Origin: Hallella bergensis DSM 17361
GTDB taxonomy: Bacteria > Bacteroidota > Bacteroidia > Bacteroidales > Bacteroidaceae
Direction: 5' to 3'
NCBI RefSeq assembly: GCF_000160535.1
Contig: NZ_GG704781.1
Span: forward strand, 890,582 to 954,581
Length of the DNA: 64,000 bases
Shown here piece after piece: positions 47,219-57,100 of the stretch (within the stretch, counting starts at the first letter, position 1; the number at the start of each line of letters is the position of its first letter). The notes under the pieces are model-generated. The model did not search any database. It was not told where the DNA came from and saw only the letters and a list, made by a program, of their open reading frames with translations. Position numbers and translations under genes: made by a program.

Positions 47219-47303
47219 GTATTGCGCCCGCAGTACAGGTGTACCACGTTCGCAATACATTCGTATAACGTTCGGAGTACGCCCGTACTCCGAACGTTAT
47301 ACG
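47219..47303 (-). other. Twin related hairpins between susD 2 and the lyase gene
   Basis: The second hairpin is a perfect 20-bp stem (47262-47281 with 47284-47303) with a 2-base loop. The first, 47219-47258, is imperfect: gtattgcg and gtac pair with gtac and cgcaatac. Both share the layout GTATnnCG-6-GTAC / GTAC-6-CGnnATAC. They lie 40-124 bases after the susD stop and 52 before the lyase ATG. Confidence 0.7.
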
Positions 47304-47342
47304 CCAACAAAGAGCATTAACCTACTTCACATCAAACAGAGA

Positions 47343-49055
47343 TTATCCCCACCCGGGATTCTGTTTCAGCTCAGCATTCTTCTCAATTTCGTCAGCAGGA
47401 ATAGGCCAGAGGTAATCGCGGGCGGTGACAACACGCTCGTAGCGCTTCTTGCCCGTCATGTCTTTCTCTGCCCTTCCATTGAGTTCTTCGAGAAGTTTCC
47501 ACCGCTTCATGTCGCTGAAGCTATGCCCCTCGCCGGCCAACTCAACGGCACGTTCGTGGCGTATGCGTGCAAACACCTCTTCCTTGGTCGTGGCTTTCAG
47601 CCATTCGGGACCACTGTTAATACCGGGCATGTTCACGCTTTTGCGGGCACGCACCTGATTGATCAGTTCCACAGCAGCGGCCTGATGACCAAGCTCGTTC
47701 TCACACTCTGCCAACATCAGCAAAACATCGGCATAGCGAATCAACGGGAAGTTGATGGGCGTGTGGGCACGGTTGTTGATAGCCCCACCCATATTGCTCT
47801 CCGGAACAAACTTGCGCCACAGATAGGTTTCATAGCCTTGGTTCACACGGATATAACCCTTGCCGTCTACCACACCCTTCGCAATGACATATTCGCAAGG
47901 TGAGGTTTGGTTCTTAAACCAGCCTATATAAGAGGTATAAGGAAGGATAATGCTGGCAGCCATACGCGGGTCGCGCTGCTTGTACATTTCCAGCAGCTTT
48001 TCCTTTCCTGCGGGATATTTGTTCACCAAGCCTGTCTTCTTATCCAAAGTAGCACGGAACGTATTGGCCTTCTTTTCGTCGTTAGTGGTAATGCCAGGGA
48101 ACCAGGCTTCCCAATCGAAGGGCTTCCCGTCCTTACATTCATATTCGTCTACGAAACTGGTAGACACCATGACATTGTTCCAACAGCTTCCGAAAGATGC
48201 ACGTGAACCCATATAGAAACACATGGGCATGCCTTGGTCGGTCCCTACCCCACCCATGTTCTGGATGGCAAATATCATCTCGGAACTCTCGTCACCACCC
48301 GGCTTGAAGAGGTCGGCATAGTCATCATAGAGTGCAAACTGCTTGCTGTCCACAATCGTCTTGAAACATTCGGCGGCCTTGTCGTATTGGCGGTTGTAGA
48401 GATACACCTTGCCTTGCAGGGCAATGGCAGCATACTTGGTGGCACGCCCGTAATCGGTCTTTCCCCACGACTCGGGCAGGGCATTTACAGCCTCTGTCAA
48501 GTCCTTGAGCACAAAGTCCCTGACCTGATCAACGGTGTTGCGCGGAGCCTTCATCTCGCTGTAGCTTTCGGCCACGACCACACTCTCATCATAGATAGGA
48601 ACTCCGCCAAAGAAGTCCATCAAGGTGAAATAATAGAGCGCACGCAAGAACTTGGCTTCTCCCTTATACTGCGCTTTCAGTGCATCGGCCATATCACATT
48701 TGTCGATATTCTGCAGCACGTTGTTGGCACGCGCGATGCCTTCATAGAGATAGCGCCACTTGTTAAGTACCTTGCCATCTTTGACATCATACCTACCACG
48801 CTGGAAAATCTGGTACGAGGGTGGGTCATAACCCATGGATATGCCGCCCAGTCCGTCCATTGCAAACTGCAGGCCGAACACATCATCATATTTCATATTG
48901 CTGTAAACAGCCATCAGGGCTGCCTTGGCATGGTCTTCGTTCTTATAGAACTTGCTATCGCTGATTTGATCTGCCGGCACACGATCAAGGTCGTAACACC
49001 CGGTAAGGGACATTGTCATGACAGCCAACGATGCTATTATATATTTCTTTTTCAT
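47343..49055 (-). CDS. SusD/RagB-family surface lipoprotein, pair 2
   Basis: Surface glycan-binding partner of SusC 2. The 570 residues have lipobox LTGC (Cys20), then YDLDRVPADQISDSKFYKNE. The SusD core reads KWRYLYEGIARANNVLQNID, GEAKFLRALYYFTLMDFFGG and GRATKYAAIALQGKVYLYN, and the C-terminal half has NFPLIRYADVLLMLAECENE and RHERAVELAGEGHSFSDMKR. It ends YLWPIPADEIEKNAELKQNP-GWG. It follows susC 2 by 14 bases. A pair of strong hairpins separates it from the lyase gene. Confidence 0.96.
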   Translation of the reverse strand: MKKKYIIASLAVMTMSLTGCYDLDRVPADQISDSKFYKNEDHAKAALMAVYSNMKYDDVFGLQFAMDGLGGISMGYDPPSYQIFQRGRYDVKDGKVLNKWRYLYEGIARANNVLQNIDKCDMADALKAQYKGEAKFLRALYYFTLMDFFGGVPIYDESVVVAESYSEMKAPRNTVDQVRDFVLKDLTEAVNALPESWGKTDYGRATKYAAIALQGKVYLYNRQYDKAAECFKTIVDSKQFALYDDYADLFKPGGDESSEMIFAIQNMGGVGTDQGMPMCFYMGSRASFGSCWNNVMVSTSFVDEYECKDGKPFDWEAWFPGITTNDEKKANTFRATLDKKTGLVNKYPAGKEKLLEMYKQRDPRMAASIILPYTSYIGWFKNQTSPCEYVIAKGVVDGKGYIRVNQGYETYLWRKFVPESNMGGAINNRAHTPINFPLIRYADVLLMLAECENELGHQAAAVELINQVRARKSVNMPGINSGPEWLKATTKEEVFARIRHERAVELAGEGHSFSDMKRWKLLEELNGRAEKDMTGKKRYERVVTARDYLWPIPADEIEKNAELKQNPGWG

Positions 49056-49069
49056 TTGGATTGCTTTTA

Positions 49070-52000
49070 TTAGAATGATACATTAATACCGAGAACCGCT
49101 TGCTTCATAGATGGGTAAGCCATACCGCTGACCTCGGGATCGAAGCCCTTGTAATCGGTAAAGGTAAAGAAGTTTTCCAAGCTCCCGTAGAAGCGGACAC
49201 GCTCTATTCCGACCTTGCCCGTCAAGGATTTGGGTAAGGTGTAGCCCAGCTGGATATTGCGTATCTTGACGAAACTCAAGTCTTCCAAGTAGAAATCACT
49301 CAGATTGGTGTTCCTGCTATCCTGATATTGCAACAGGCGTGGATAGGTGGCATCAGTGCGCCCCTCGTACCATCGGCCGTCGGCAACCTCCTTGTTGATC
49401 TGATAACCGATACGCACGGTGGGAGTGTTGTAGGCCATGTTGCGCCAGAACATTTTAGCACCAAAGGAACCCTGCAACAATACAGAGAAGTCGAAACCAC
49501 GCCATGCGGCATTGAGGTTCAGACCCATCAAGAACTTGGGATTGGGACCGTCACTTACAATTTCCTTATCGGTATTGTCAATGACACCGTCATTATTGAC
49601 GTCCTTATAGAGCAGGTCGCCCTTCTCGGGAGTTCCAAAGGCTGCAAACGGATTGACCTTCTTGCCATTTTCATCCAGAGGAGCATTGTCTATCATCTGC
49701 TGAACAAGCTTCATATCTTCATCGGTCTGCAAAAGACGATCTACACGCAGCAGGTATTGGGAATTGATGCTGTGGCCCTCCCAAATGAGGTTTGCATTGC
49801 TGATGGCCATGCCGCCCTTGTCCTTACCCTTGAATTTGTTTACCTTGTTGGTAACATGGGTAAAGTTAGCGGTTGCACCGTAAGTGAAATCTTGTATCTT
49901 GTCTTGCCAGCCCAATGAGAACTCGAAACCACTGTTGGTCACTGTGGCACTGTTGGTCTTAGGCAATGAGGTGATGCCATGAACCGCTGGGGCAGGAAGA
50001 TTAATCAAGATGTCTACCGTGCGCTTGTTGAAGTAATCGAATGTACCGGTGAAGCGGTTGTTGAAGAATCCGAAGTCGAAACCAATATCAAACACCTTGG
50101 TGGTCTCCCATGTCAACAAGGAGTTGGCCAGGGCTTTCTGTGCCAATCCGGTAACCATACTGTTACCAAGAACATAGTTGTAGGCGTTCTTGTTGCTGGT
50201 GTACAACGACTGGGAATCGTAGTTGCCCACGGCGTTGTTACCCAACGAACCGTATGAGAGACGCAGCTTCAGATTGCTCAGATTATTGTTGAAGGCTCCC
50301 TCCATAAAGTGTTCCTGATCTATACGCCATGCAGCTGATGCAGAGGGGAAATAACCCCAACGCTTGTTGGAACTGAAACGGGAAGACCCATCAGCACGAA
50401 GGTTGAACTCGAAGAGGTATTTGTCTTGCCAGTTCAAGTTGAGACGGCCGAAGTAGGAGCGCATGGCCCATTCTGTCTTGCTGCCTCCTGCATTGGCCTG
50501 ACCGGTAGCACCGTCGAGCGCATCCATGCTCAGGTCTATCATATCCTGCTTGCTGACATTGAAATCTTTGAAACGATACAACTCCTGACTACCACCTAAC
50601 ATGACGTTATAGGTCAGATTGTCCTTAAAGAGTCGGTTCTCATAACGCAGCACCGCATCGTTGAAATAACGCTCGGTTTTACCATTATAATTATAGAAGG
50701 TTGTTCTTTTTTTATTGGTATAGGTCTGCATTTCTGTCTGGAAGTTCCATCCGTCAAGGAATACCGGCTTGCGACTGATAGTCTGATCCAACAACTCGTA
50801 TGAGTAGCTGAGCGCCAAAGACAAGCCCTTCATCGGCTTGATGGTTGCCAGGAAGCGTGGATGAAAATTGTTCTTGCGATTTTCCCCAGCCCATTGGTAA
50901 GCTCGGATATATGGGTTATTGTTGGCAGACTGGGAAGCATCCTGGCCGTTGTTCATGGCACCGTATCTGCCATCGGGGGCTTTGAAAACCATACCCGGCG
51001 TTGTGGCAGACGTATATGTAAAGACATTGTCTATCTCATGAGCTCCCGGCTCCATGTCAGAAACATATCCACTGATTTGCATGCCCAGATTAAGCCACTT
51101 GGCTACGTCGACGTCAAGATTCAAACGTCCGTTGTATTTGGTGAAGCCGGCATTGGCCATAACACCAGGATTGTTGAGATAACCGAATGAACCGTAGAAG
51201 CGTATCTTGTCGGAACCACCGGAAACAGAGGCTACATGATTGGTAGACACTGCACTCTTGAAGGTTTCGTCTATCCAGTCCGTATTAGGATACTTCAAAG
51301 GATTACGACCGGCATCGTCTCTCCACTCCTTGATAACATCATCGGTGAACTGAGCTTTCTGGCCACTGTTGATATAGCCTTCGTTGATAAGCTCCATGTA
51401 GTCAGCATAATTTGAAACGGGAGTCAGAGTCTTACGAATGGACTCGAAAGAAACATAGCCGTTGTAATCCACCTTGATTTTGCCTGCCTTACCGCTTTTG
51501 GTCGTAATCAAGATAACACCATTGGCAGCACGCGAACCGTAAATGGCGGCAGAAGCAGCATCCTTCAGCACAGACACAGACTCGATATCCTGTGGATTTA
51601 CTGTGTTGATACCTGCCTCCGAACCATCAATGATAACCAAAGGGGCAGAAGAGTTCAACGTGCCCTGACCACGAACCAAGATAGAAGCATTGTCATTACC
51701 CGGCTGGTTGTTATTTGATTTTACTGATACTCCGGCGGCCATACCTGCCAAAGCTTGCGAAACATTGGTGATAGGACGGCTCTCTGTCAGTTCCGAAACA
51801 TCGATGGAAGAAACCGAACCGGTCATATTGACCTTCTTTTGAGTACCGTAACCCACAACAACGACTTCGTTCAACGAGCGGCTATTCTCTTGCATGGTAA
51901 CATGAATACTACGCTGAGAGCCTACTTTAATCTTTTGTGTTATGTATCCAATACTGGAAAACACAAGTACTGATTGAGGGGAAGATACCTTAATTGTGAA

Positions 52001-52249
52001 TTTACCGTCCAAATCGGTAACAACACCATTGCTTGTTCCCTCTTCGATAACGGTAACACCGATTAAAGCTTCACGAGAATCAGAGACCGTCCCGGTTAAG
52101 GTAATGGACTCCTGCGCAATTTCAGAAATCGCAGCAGGCGGAGCAGCGTATCCCACGGATACTCCTGCAAAAAACACAATGGATGTCAGAGACATCGCTG
52201 TCCCTATAAACATCCTTTTGAAATGTTGATTACTGCTAAAAGTTTCCAT
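49070..52249 (-). CDS. SusC/RagA-family TonB-dependent glycan transporter, pair 2
   Basis: 1059 residues. A long N-terminal region with a signal (about 1-35, ending YAAPPAA) is followed by a carboxypeptidase-regulatory-like domain (TLTGTVSDSREALIGVTVIE), the TonB-box region (NEVVVVGYGTQKKVNMTGSV), the plug (QDIESVSVLKDAASAAIYGS, GVILITTKSGKAGKIKVDYN) and the barrel ending MKQAVLGINVSF. It differs clearly from SusC 1 across the barrel, so the two pairs probably handle different oligosaccharides. It heads the operon susC, susD, lyase, GH88. It has its own -7 box and a candidate operator. Confidence 0.97.
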   Translation of the reverse strand: METFSSNQHFKRMFIGTAMSLTSIVFFAGVSVGYAAPPAAISEIAQESITLTGTVSDSREALIGVTVIEEGTSNGVVTDLDGKFTIKVSSPQSVLVFSSIGYITQKIKVGSQRSIHVTMQENSRSLNEVVVVGYGTQKKVNMTGSVSSIDVSELTESRPITNVSQALAGMAAGVSVKSNNNQPGNDNASILVRGQGTLNSSAPLVIIDGSEAGINTVNPQDIESVSVLKDAASAAIYGSRAANGVILITTKSGKAGKIKVDYNGYVSFESIRKTLTPVSNYADYMELINEGYINSGQKAQFTDDVIKEWRDDAGRNPLKYPNTDWIDETFKSAVSTNHVASVSGGSDKIRFYGSFGYLNNPGVMANAGFTKYNGRLNLDVDVAKWLNLGMQISGYVSDMEPGAHEIDNVFTYTSATTPGMVFKAPDGRYGAMNNGQDASQSANNNPYIRAYQWAGENRKNNFHPRFLATIKPMKGLSLALSYSYELLDQTISRKPVFLDGWNFQTEMQTYTNKKRTTFYNYNGKTERYFNDAVLRYENRLFKDNLTYNVMLGGSQELYRFKDFNVSKQDMIDLSMDALDGATGQANAGGSKTEWAMRSYFGRLNLNWQDKYLFEFNLRADGSSRFSSNKRWGYFPSASAAWRIDQEHFMEGAFNNNLSNLKLRLSYGSLGNNAVGNYDSQSLYTSNKNAYNYVLGNSMVTGLAQKALANSLLTWETTKVFDIGFDFGFFNNRFTGTFDYFNKRTVDILINLPAPAVHGITSLPKTNSATVTNSGFEFSLGWQDKIQDFTYGATANFTHVTNKVNKFKGKDKGGMAISNANLIWEGHSINSQYLLRVDRLLQTDEDMKLVQQMIDNAPLDENGKKVNPFAAFGTPEKGDLLYKDVNNDGVIDNTDKEIVSDGPNPKFLMGLNLNAAWRGFDFSVLLQGSFGAKMFWRNMAYNTPTVRIGYQINKEVADGRWYEGRTDATYPRLLQYQDSRNTNLSDFYLEDLSFVKIRNIQLGYTLPKSLTGKVGIERVRFYGSLENFFTFTDYKGFDPEVSGMAYPSMKQAVLGINVSF

Positions 52250-52313
52250 TGTTTAATTGTTAGGTTTTTGTTTATATTATAGGTATAACAGGTTGATGGT
52301 TTACTTATTCTTT

Positions 52314-52322
52314 GCAAATATA
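52314..52322 (-). promoter_or_regulatory. Promoter -7 element of susC 2
   Basis: TATATTTGC on the minus strand, 64 bases before the ATG, without a -33 TTTG. Confidence 0.55.
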
Positions 52323-52346
52323 GTATCGATAAGATTTATACACATA

Positions 52347-52359
52347 CCACTTTTGTCCA
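52347..52359 (-). promoter_or_regulatory. Candidate operator upstream of susC 2
   Basis: The plus strand reads ccacttttgtcca, a match to CCAYYTTTGTMCA. It lies 24 bases upstream of the -7 box, the same spacing as at the sulfatase gene. Confidence 0.45.
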
Positions 52360-52454
52360 TTTGTATAGCATAAATCATCCAAGTGTCATTTTAGCATATT
52401 AAAAAGCTTTTTAGCATGGCAAGAAACTGTCACTTGCCATGCTAATCGCTTATA

Positions 52455-53999
52455 TCAATATTGAACAAGATTGGGCAAGATACGCTCTGTGTACCACGGA
52501 TCGTCTATCTCTTTCAGAAGTTGCCCCATTTGCTTGCAGAGTTTTGCAACAATTTTTTTGTTCTTTTCCAGCGGAAGGTTGCGCATTTGGTACGGATCGT
52601 TCTTGTCATCAAACAACTTTGCCTCCTTCAGCTTATGGTTCTTGTCAATATAAAGTGCCAATGTATAGTCGGCCGTCTTGATGCCCCGAGCCTTGGGAAA
52701 ATAAGATATCACCTTGCCATCTGTATTCTTCTCTCCGTCCACATTCTGAAGATAGAGTGCCCCTTCCGGTCTTTTTATCTTAGCGTTCTTGTCAAAGAAC
52801 AATGCGGAATAGTCGGTACCCTGCACTTCCGAAGGTATCTGCTGATGCAGACCAACCATTCCGAGGAGTGTGGGCATGATATCGGGAGAGGACAAAAGCA
52901 GGTTATCCACGCGGTGAGACATCTTTCCAGGATAACGAACGATGAAAGGTACGTTCATCGACTCTGCGTATGGCGAGTTCTTAGGGTCGTCGGTATTCTG
53001 GCTGCACATTGTTTCTCCGTGGTCCGACGTGAACACTACAATAGTGTTCTTGTCCAGCCCGGCATCTTTGAGCGCTTGCAATATCATGCCAAAAGCACGG
53101 TCCACACCACTGACAGAAGCGAAATAATAGCGGGCCGATTCCGCCTTATCCATCCTATGATTGGCATTGGGGCGGACGAGAAGGCTTTCCAAAGACTTGT
53201 CCTTGTAAAGTACAAAATCTTCTTCCATGCAATCTTCCAACGAACGGTACGGACTGTGTGGAGGGTTCATGCCCACCATAATAAAGAAAGGCTTCGATGC
53301 ATCGCGCACATTGTCTTTGTTCTGAATATAATCCACGGCCTTTTCAGCCTCGTGTATGGGCGACCATTCCTTGGGTTCATGTTTCTTGCCGTCAGTATCC
53401 CAATAGTGCGGATCTTTATGCACGTCGAACGTTCCGTAAGAATACCAATAGTTGAAACCGTGCCGCTGTTCAGCTGGGGTATAGGCATCCCATGCCGGCA
53501 CACGATCTTCCACATATTGTCCGGGACGGTCAGGGTCGTTGCGCAGCGGAGTGTGAGCATGCAACTTGCCAATGTAGGCGCAGTCGTAACCCGCCTTGCT
53601 CATCACGTCGCTCAGACACTCGGCATCGTCGCGCAGACTGCTCAGCGGGCGACTCGAGTTACAGTTGAGGGGCACACCGCTCTTGTTGGGATACATACCC
53701 GTCATCAGCGAGCCACGATGAGGGCTACTCAGTGGGCAGTTACTCATGGCCGAAGTAAGCACCACCGATTCTTCGGCAAAGCGGTCAATATTAGGTGTAT
53801 GCACGGGATCGCCTGCGGTACGCAGCATCCCCTGGTATTCCGGACGGCTCCAGAATCCCATGGCAAAATTACGAAACTGGTCGGGAAACACATAAACTAC
53901 GTTCGGCGCGGAGTTCGAACGCTGATCCGCAGATTGTGCAAGGCCCATCTGTGGCACCATTGTCAACCCAGCGGCAAGAATTTGAAAAGGTCTCTTCAT
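52455..53999 (-). CDS. Sulfatase, serine-type (S1 family)
   Basis: Removes a sulfate ester from glycosaminoglycan fragments, in the periplasm. The 514 residues have a signal (MKRPFQILAAGLTMVPQMG). The formylglycine motif is S-S-P-H-R in NCPLSSPHRGSLMTGMYPN, so the residue to be oxidised is a serine (Ser94 when numbered from the upstream ATG 54008). Metal-binding residues include DQFRN near the start and VFTSDHGETM later. The serine type needs the anaerobic maturase encoded at 42482-43708. The context suggests a chondroitin 6-sulfate-type substrate, but regiospecificity cannot be read safely. ATG 53999 gives the better signal. A -7 box and operator lie upstream. Confidence 0.9.
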   Translation of the reverse strand: MKRPFQILAAGLTMVPQMGLAQSADQRSNSAPNVVYVFPDQFRNFAMGFWSRPEYQGMLRTAGDPVHTPNIDRFAEESVVLTSAMSNCPLSSPHRGSLMTGMYPNKSGVPLNCNSSRPLSSLRDDAECLSDVMSKAGYDCAYIGKLHAHTPLRNDPDRPGQYVEDRVPAWDAYTPAEQRHGFNYWYSYGTFDVHKDPHYWDTDGKKHEPKEWSPIHEAEKAVDYIQNKDNVRDASKPFFIMVGMNPPHSPYRSLEDCMEEDFVLYKDKSLESLLVRPNANHRMDKAESARYYFASVSGVDRAFGMILQALKDAGLDKNTIVVFTSDHGETMCSQNTDDPKNSPYAESMNVPFIVRYPGKMSHRVDNLLLSSPDIMPTLLGMVGLHQQIPSEVQGTDYSALFFDKNAKIKRPEGALYLQNVDGEKNTDGKVISYFPKARGIKTADYTLALYIDKNHKLKEAKLFDDKNDPYQMRNLPLEKNKKIVAKLCKQMGQLLKEIDDPWYTERILPNLVQY

Positions 54000-54059
54000 T
54001 GATGACATACATTAGAATTAGTAACTAAACACTCCTCCTGAAATGGAGGGTTCACTATT

Positions 54060-54068
54060 GCAAAAGTA
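54060..54068 (-). promoter_or_regulatory. Promoter -7 element of the sulfatase gene
   Basis: TACTTTTGC on the minus strand, identical to that of susC 1. Confidence 0.55.
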
Positions 54069-54092
54069 GGAAAGAAAAACGTCAGGCATATG

Positions 54093-54115
54093 CCATCTTT
54101 GTACAAAGAATGTAC
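54093..54115 (-). promoter_or_regulatory. Candidate operator upstream of the sulfatase gene
   Basis: The plus strand reads ccatctttgtaca at 54093-54105, within tgccatctttgtacaaag, which matches the susC 1 site at 17 of 18 bases. A second gtac lies 11 bases further at 54112-54115. The motif begins 24 bases upstream of the -7 box. Confidence 0.55.
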
Positions 54116-54156
54116 AATATAATCCTATCGAAAAGATTTAACAAGGAAAAGGGGAG

Positions 54157-57100
54157 TTAACTCCCCTTTCTATACGCTTTTGGCGTTACTCCATACTTCG
54201 CCTTGAAGCAGTGGGAGAAATAACGCGGAGAACTAAATCCGAGTCTGTAGGCAATGTCGGATATCTGCAGGTCGGAATTCTGCCTTAACCATGTTGCCGA
54301 AAGCTTCAGCCGATATCCCTGTACATAGTCATTGGGCGTCATTCCGGTGAGTCCCTTGAATTTGTTGAAGAAACTGCTACGACCCATAGCCAACTCCTTG
54401 GCCATGCTGTCTATAGAGAACTCCGAGTTAGCCAAATTCTTCTCGATATATTCGTTGCAACGCTTGAGGAAGTTGCGATCGAGCGGAGTTGTTGCCAGCA
54501 ATTCGGTTTCCATCCGGTCTTCTTCCCTGATTTTCTTGCGCAATAAATTACGCGACCTGATGAGATTGTTGCAGCGAATGACGAGTAGTTTAGAATCGAA
54601 CGGCTTGGGAATATAATCATCCGCACCGCATTTTAAGCCTGCGATGGTATTTTCCACCGACCCCATTGCCGTGAGTAAAACCACTGGAATATGAGACACG
54701 GCAAGGTCATCCTTAATGTGTTTGCACATCTCCGTTCCGCTCATTCGTGGCATCATCACATCACTCACCACCAAATCGGGCAGTTCTTTCCTCACCAAAT
54801 CCAACCCCTCGCGTCCGTCACGGGCAAGCAACACGCGACATGTCTTGGCAAAAAGTTTGCGAAGCGACATCAACAAGTCTTCATTGTCTTCGACCAACAG
54901 AATCGTGTATTGTGCATCCTCGGGAGAGTCGATGACCTCGTCAATATCGGTATCAATATCTGCCTCTATCCCTTCTGAAGGCTCTGCAATCATCGTGCGC
55001 GGTATCTCCAAGTTCTCCTGGCTGTCGGCCAGCTCGTCCTCGGCAAAGGCCTCCTTGTTCTTCGGCAACGTCACGATAAACACAGAACCATAGCCGGGAG
55101 AACTTTCTACACGGATAGAGCCATGATGTCGTTCCACTATTTCCTTGACCAATGCCAAGCCAATGCCAGTGCCTGTTATGGAACTAACGCCACTCTTCGC
55201 TCCGCCGGCCTGATAGAAACGGTCAAAAATATTTTCCAATTCGTCCTGATGAATGCCGATACCGTTGTCCATCACCTTAATCAGTACATGCTGTTCATCG
55301 CTTGTTACCTGCAACTCCACGATGCCCTTATCTTTTTCAACATACTTGAACGCGTTGGACAAGAGATTATAAAACACTTTCTCCATCTGTCTGGCATCAA
55401 ACCAACACATGACGGACGGTTCGGAAGATGTGAACACAAATTTCTGATTACAGCTTTCTGCATACTTTGAGAATCCTTCACCAATCGCGCCGGCAAACGC
55501 CACCATGTCGTGTTCGGCCACTTCGAGCTGGGTATAGCCCTGCTCCATCTTTCTGAAATCAAGCAGTTCGTTGATCAGCTCCATTAGGTGGTTGGCATGC
55601 CGTCTCAGTCCCTTGAACTGCTTGTAGAGCACAGATCCCGGCGTAATTTCCTCGATGATGGCATCAAGTTTGGTGATGAGCAGCGTCAGCGGTGTCCTGA
55701 ATTCGTGCGAGATACTTGTAAAGAATCTCAACTTGGCCTTGTTCAGTTCCTCGATATTCTTCTTGTCTTTTTTCTCCATCTCCAAGGAAGTGCGCAGCAA
55801 AATCTGTGAGCGCTTGAAGCGGTAGATGTAATATAGGATCCCGAGGAAAATCATCAGGTAAACGAAATAGGCAAACCACGTTTTGTAAAAGGGCGGATGA
55901 ACCACTACTTTCATGCGAACCTCGTGTTGCGAAGCTTCGTTATCCCGGACTTTCTCACGGATAATGAGGGTGTAGGTTCCGGGCACTATTTGCGTATAGG
56001 AAATGCGATGCCCGGTGGTTTGCACCCATCGGTCGTCATACCCCTCCAACATATATTCGTAGACAGGACTGCGGTAGTTCCCTACATATTCGCTGGAGGC
56101 AAAGGTAATGGAAAGGTCATTCTGGTTGTGCGCCAAGTCTATGCGCTCAGTGTGATAGGCTGCCGTGCTCAGCACGCCAGTGTCGTCACCGGGAAAGACC
56201 TCCTTGTTGTTGACAAAAAGCCGCGAAACATACAAGTTGTAATCTGCCTTTATATCTTTAATGTTGTCTGTGTAGAAAGATACAAGGCCATTTGTTCCAC
56301 CTACAAACACCTTGCCGTCACGACAAACCGTCATGCCGCATCCACGGTGGAAACCTGTCAGCGGGAAATCGGGAGACAATTCTATGTTGCGTATGGTCTT
56401 GCTTGTCGGGTTGAAAAGGCTTATGCCCCTGTCCGAATTGATGAGCAGGAAGTCCTTCCCCGGGCATATCTCGTAGCAGAAATTGCTGACAAGTCCGCTG
56501 TTTTCCACATTCATCACGGTGAACGAGTCGCGGTCGGCCTCATATCTGGCCATGCCCCCTCCACGAGTCACCAAATAGATGTTGTTTTGGCTGTCTTGAT
56601 TAATGTCTGTCACATAAAATGGACTAAGCCCCTTGGTTCCATTCTTATAGAAACGCAAGTCACGCTCATCGGTGAGTTTTATCCTGTACACACCCGTATC
56701 GGCCACAATCCAGATATAGCCCCGATGGTCTACGTGAAAGGACGAGTTGCCGTATCTTTTGCCCGACGGAAACAGAGGTTCTACCTTGTCGGTCTCCACA
56801 TTGACTTTCCAAATACCTTGAGGCGTGGTAAAGATAAGGGTGTTGCCCATGAGGTGCATGTCAAAAATCTGATCACCAAAGCGGGCCCGATATTCCGGAT
56901 GTAGCGTCCAAACATTATGAAACTGCTCACTGTCGATATCAAAAAAAGTCAGACCACCCGTGTGCGTACCAATGTAAAGCTTGTTTCTGCGCGGGTCGTA
57001 GACGATGGTTTTCAGGTTATTGTGTACAATCTTGTTGGCACCTCTTCCGCGCATATAGTGGGTAATCTTGCCGGTATTCCTGTCGAGCCGATTCAGTCCC

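Noticed and set aside
52461..54002. A 513-codon open frame on the plus strand opposite the sulfatase gene.
   Set aside because: It mirrors the sulfatase almost end to end, has no recognisable domain and is rich in His, Arg and Val, as expected from the antisense of a coding frame with this codon use. The sulfatase has clear motifs and a promoter.
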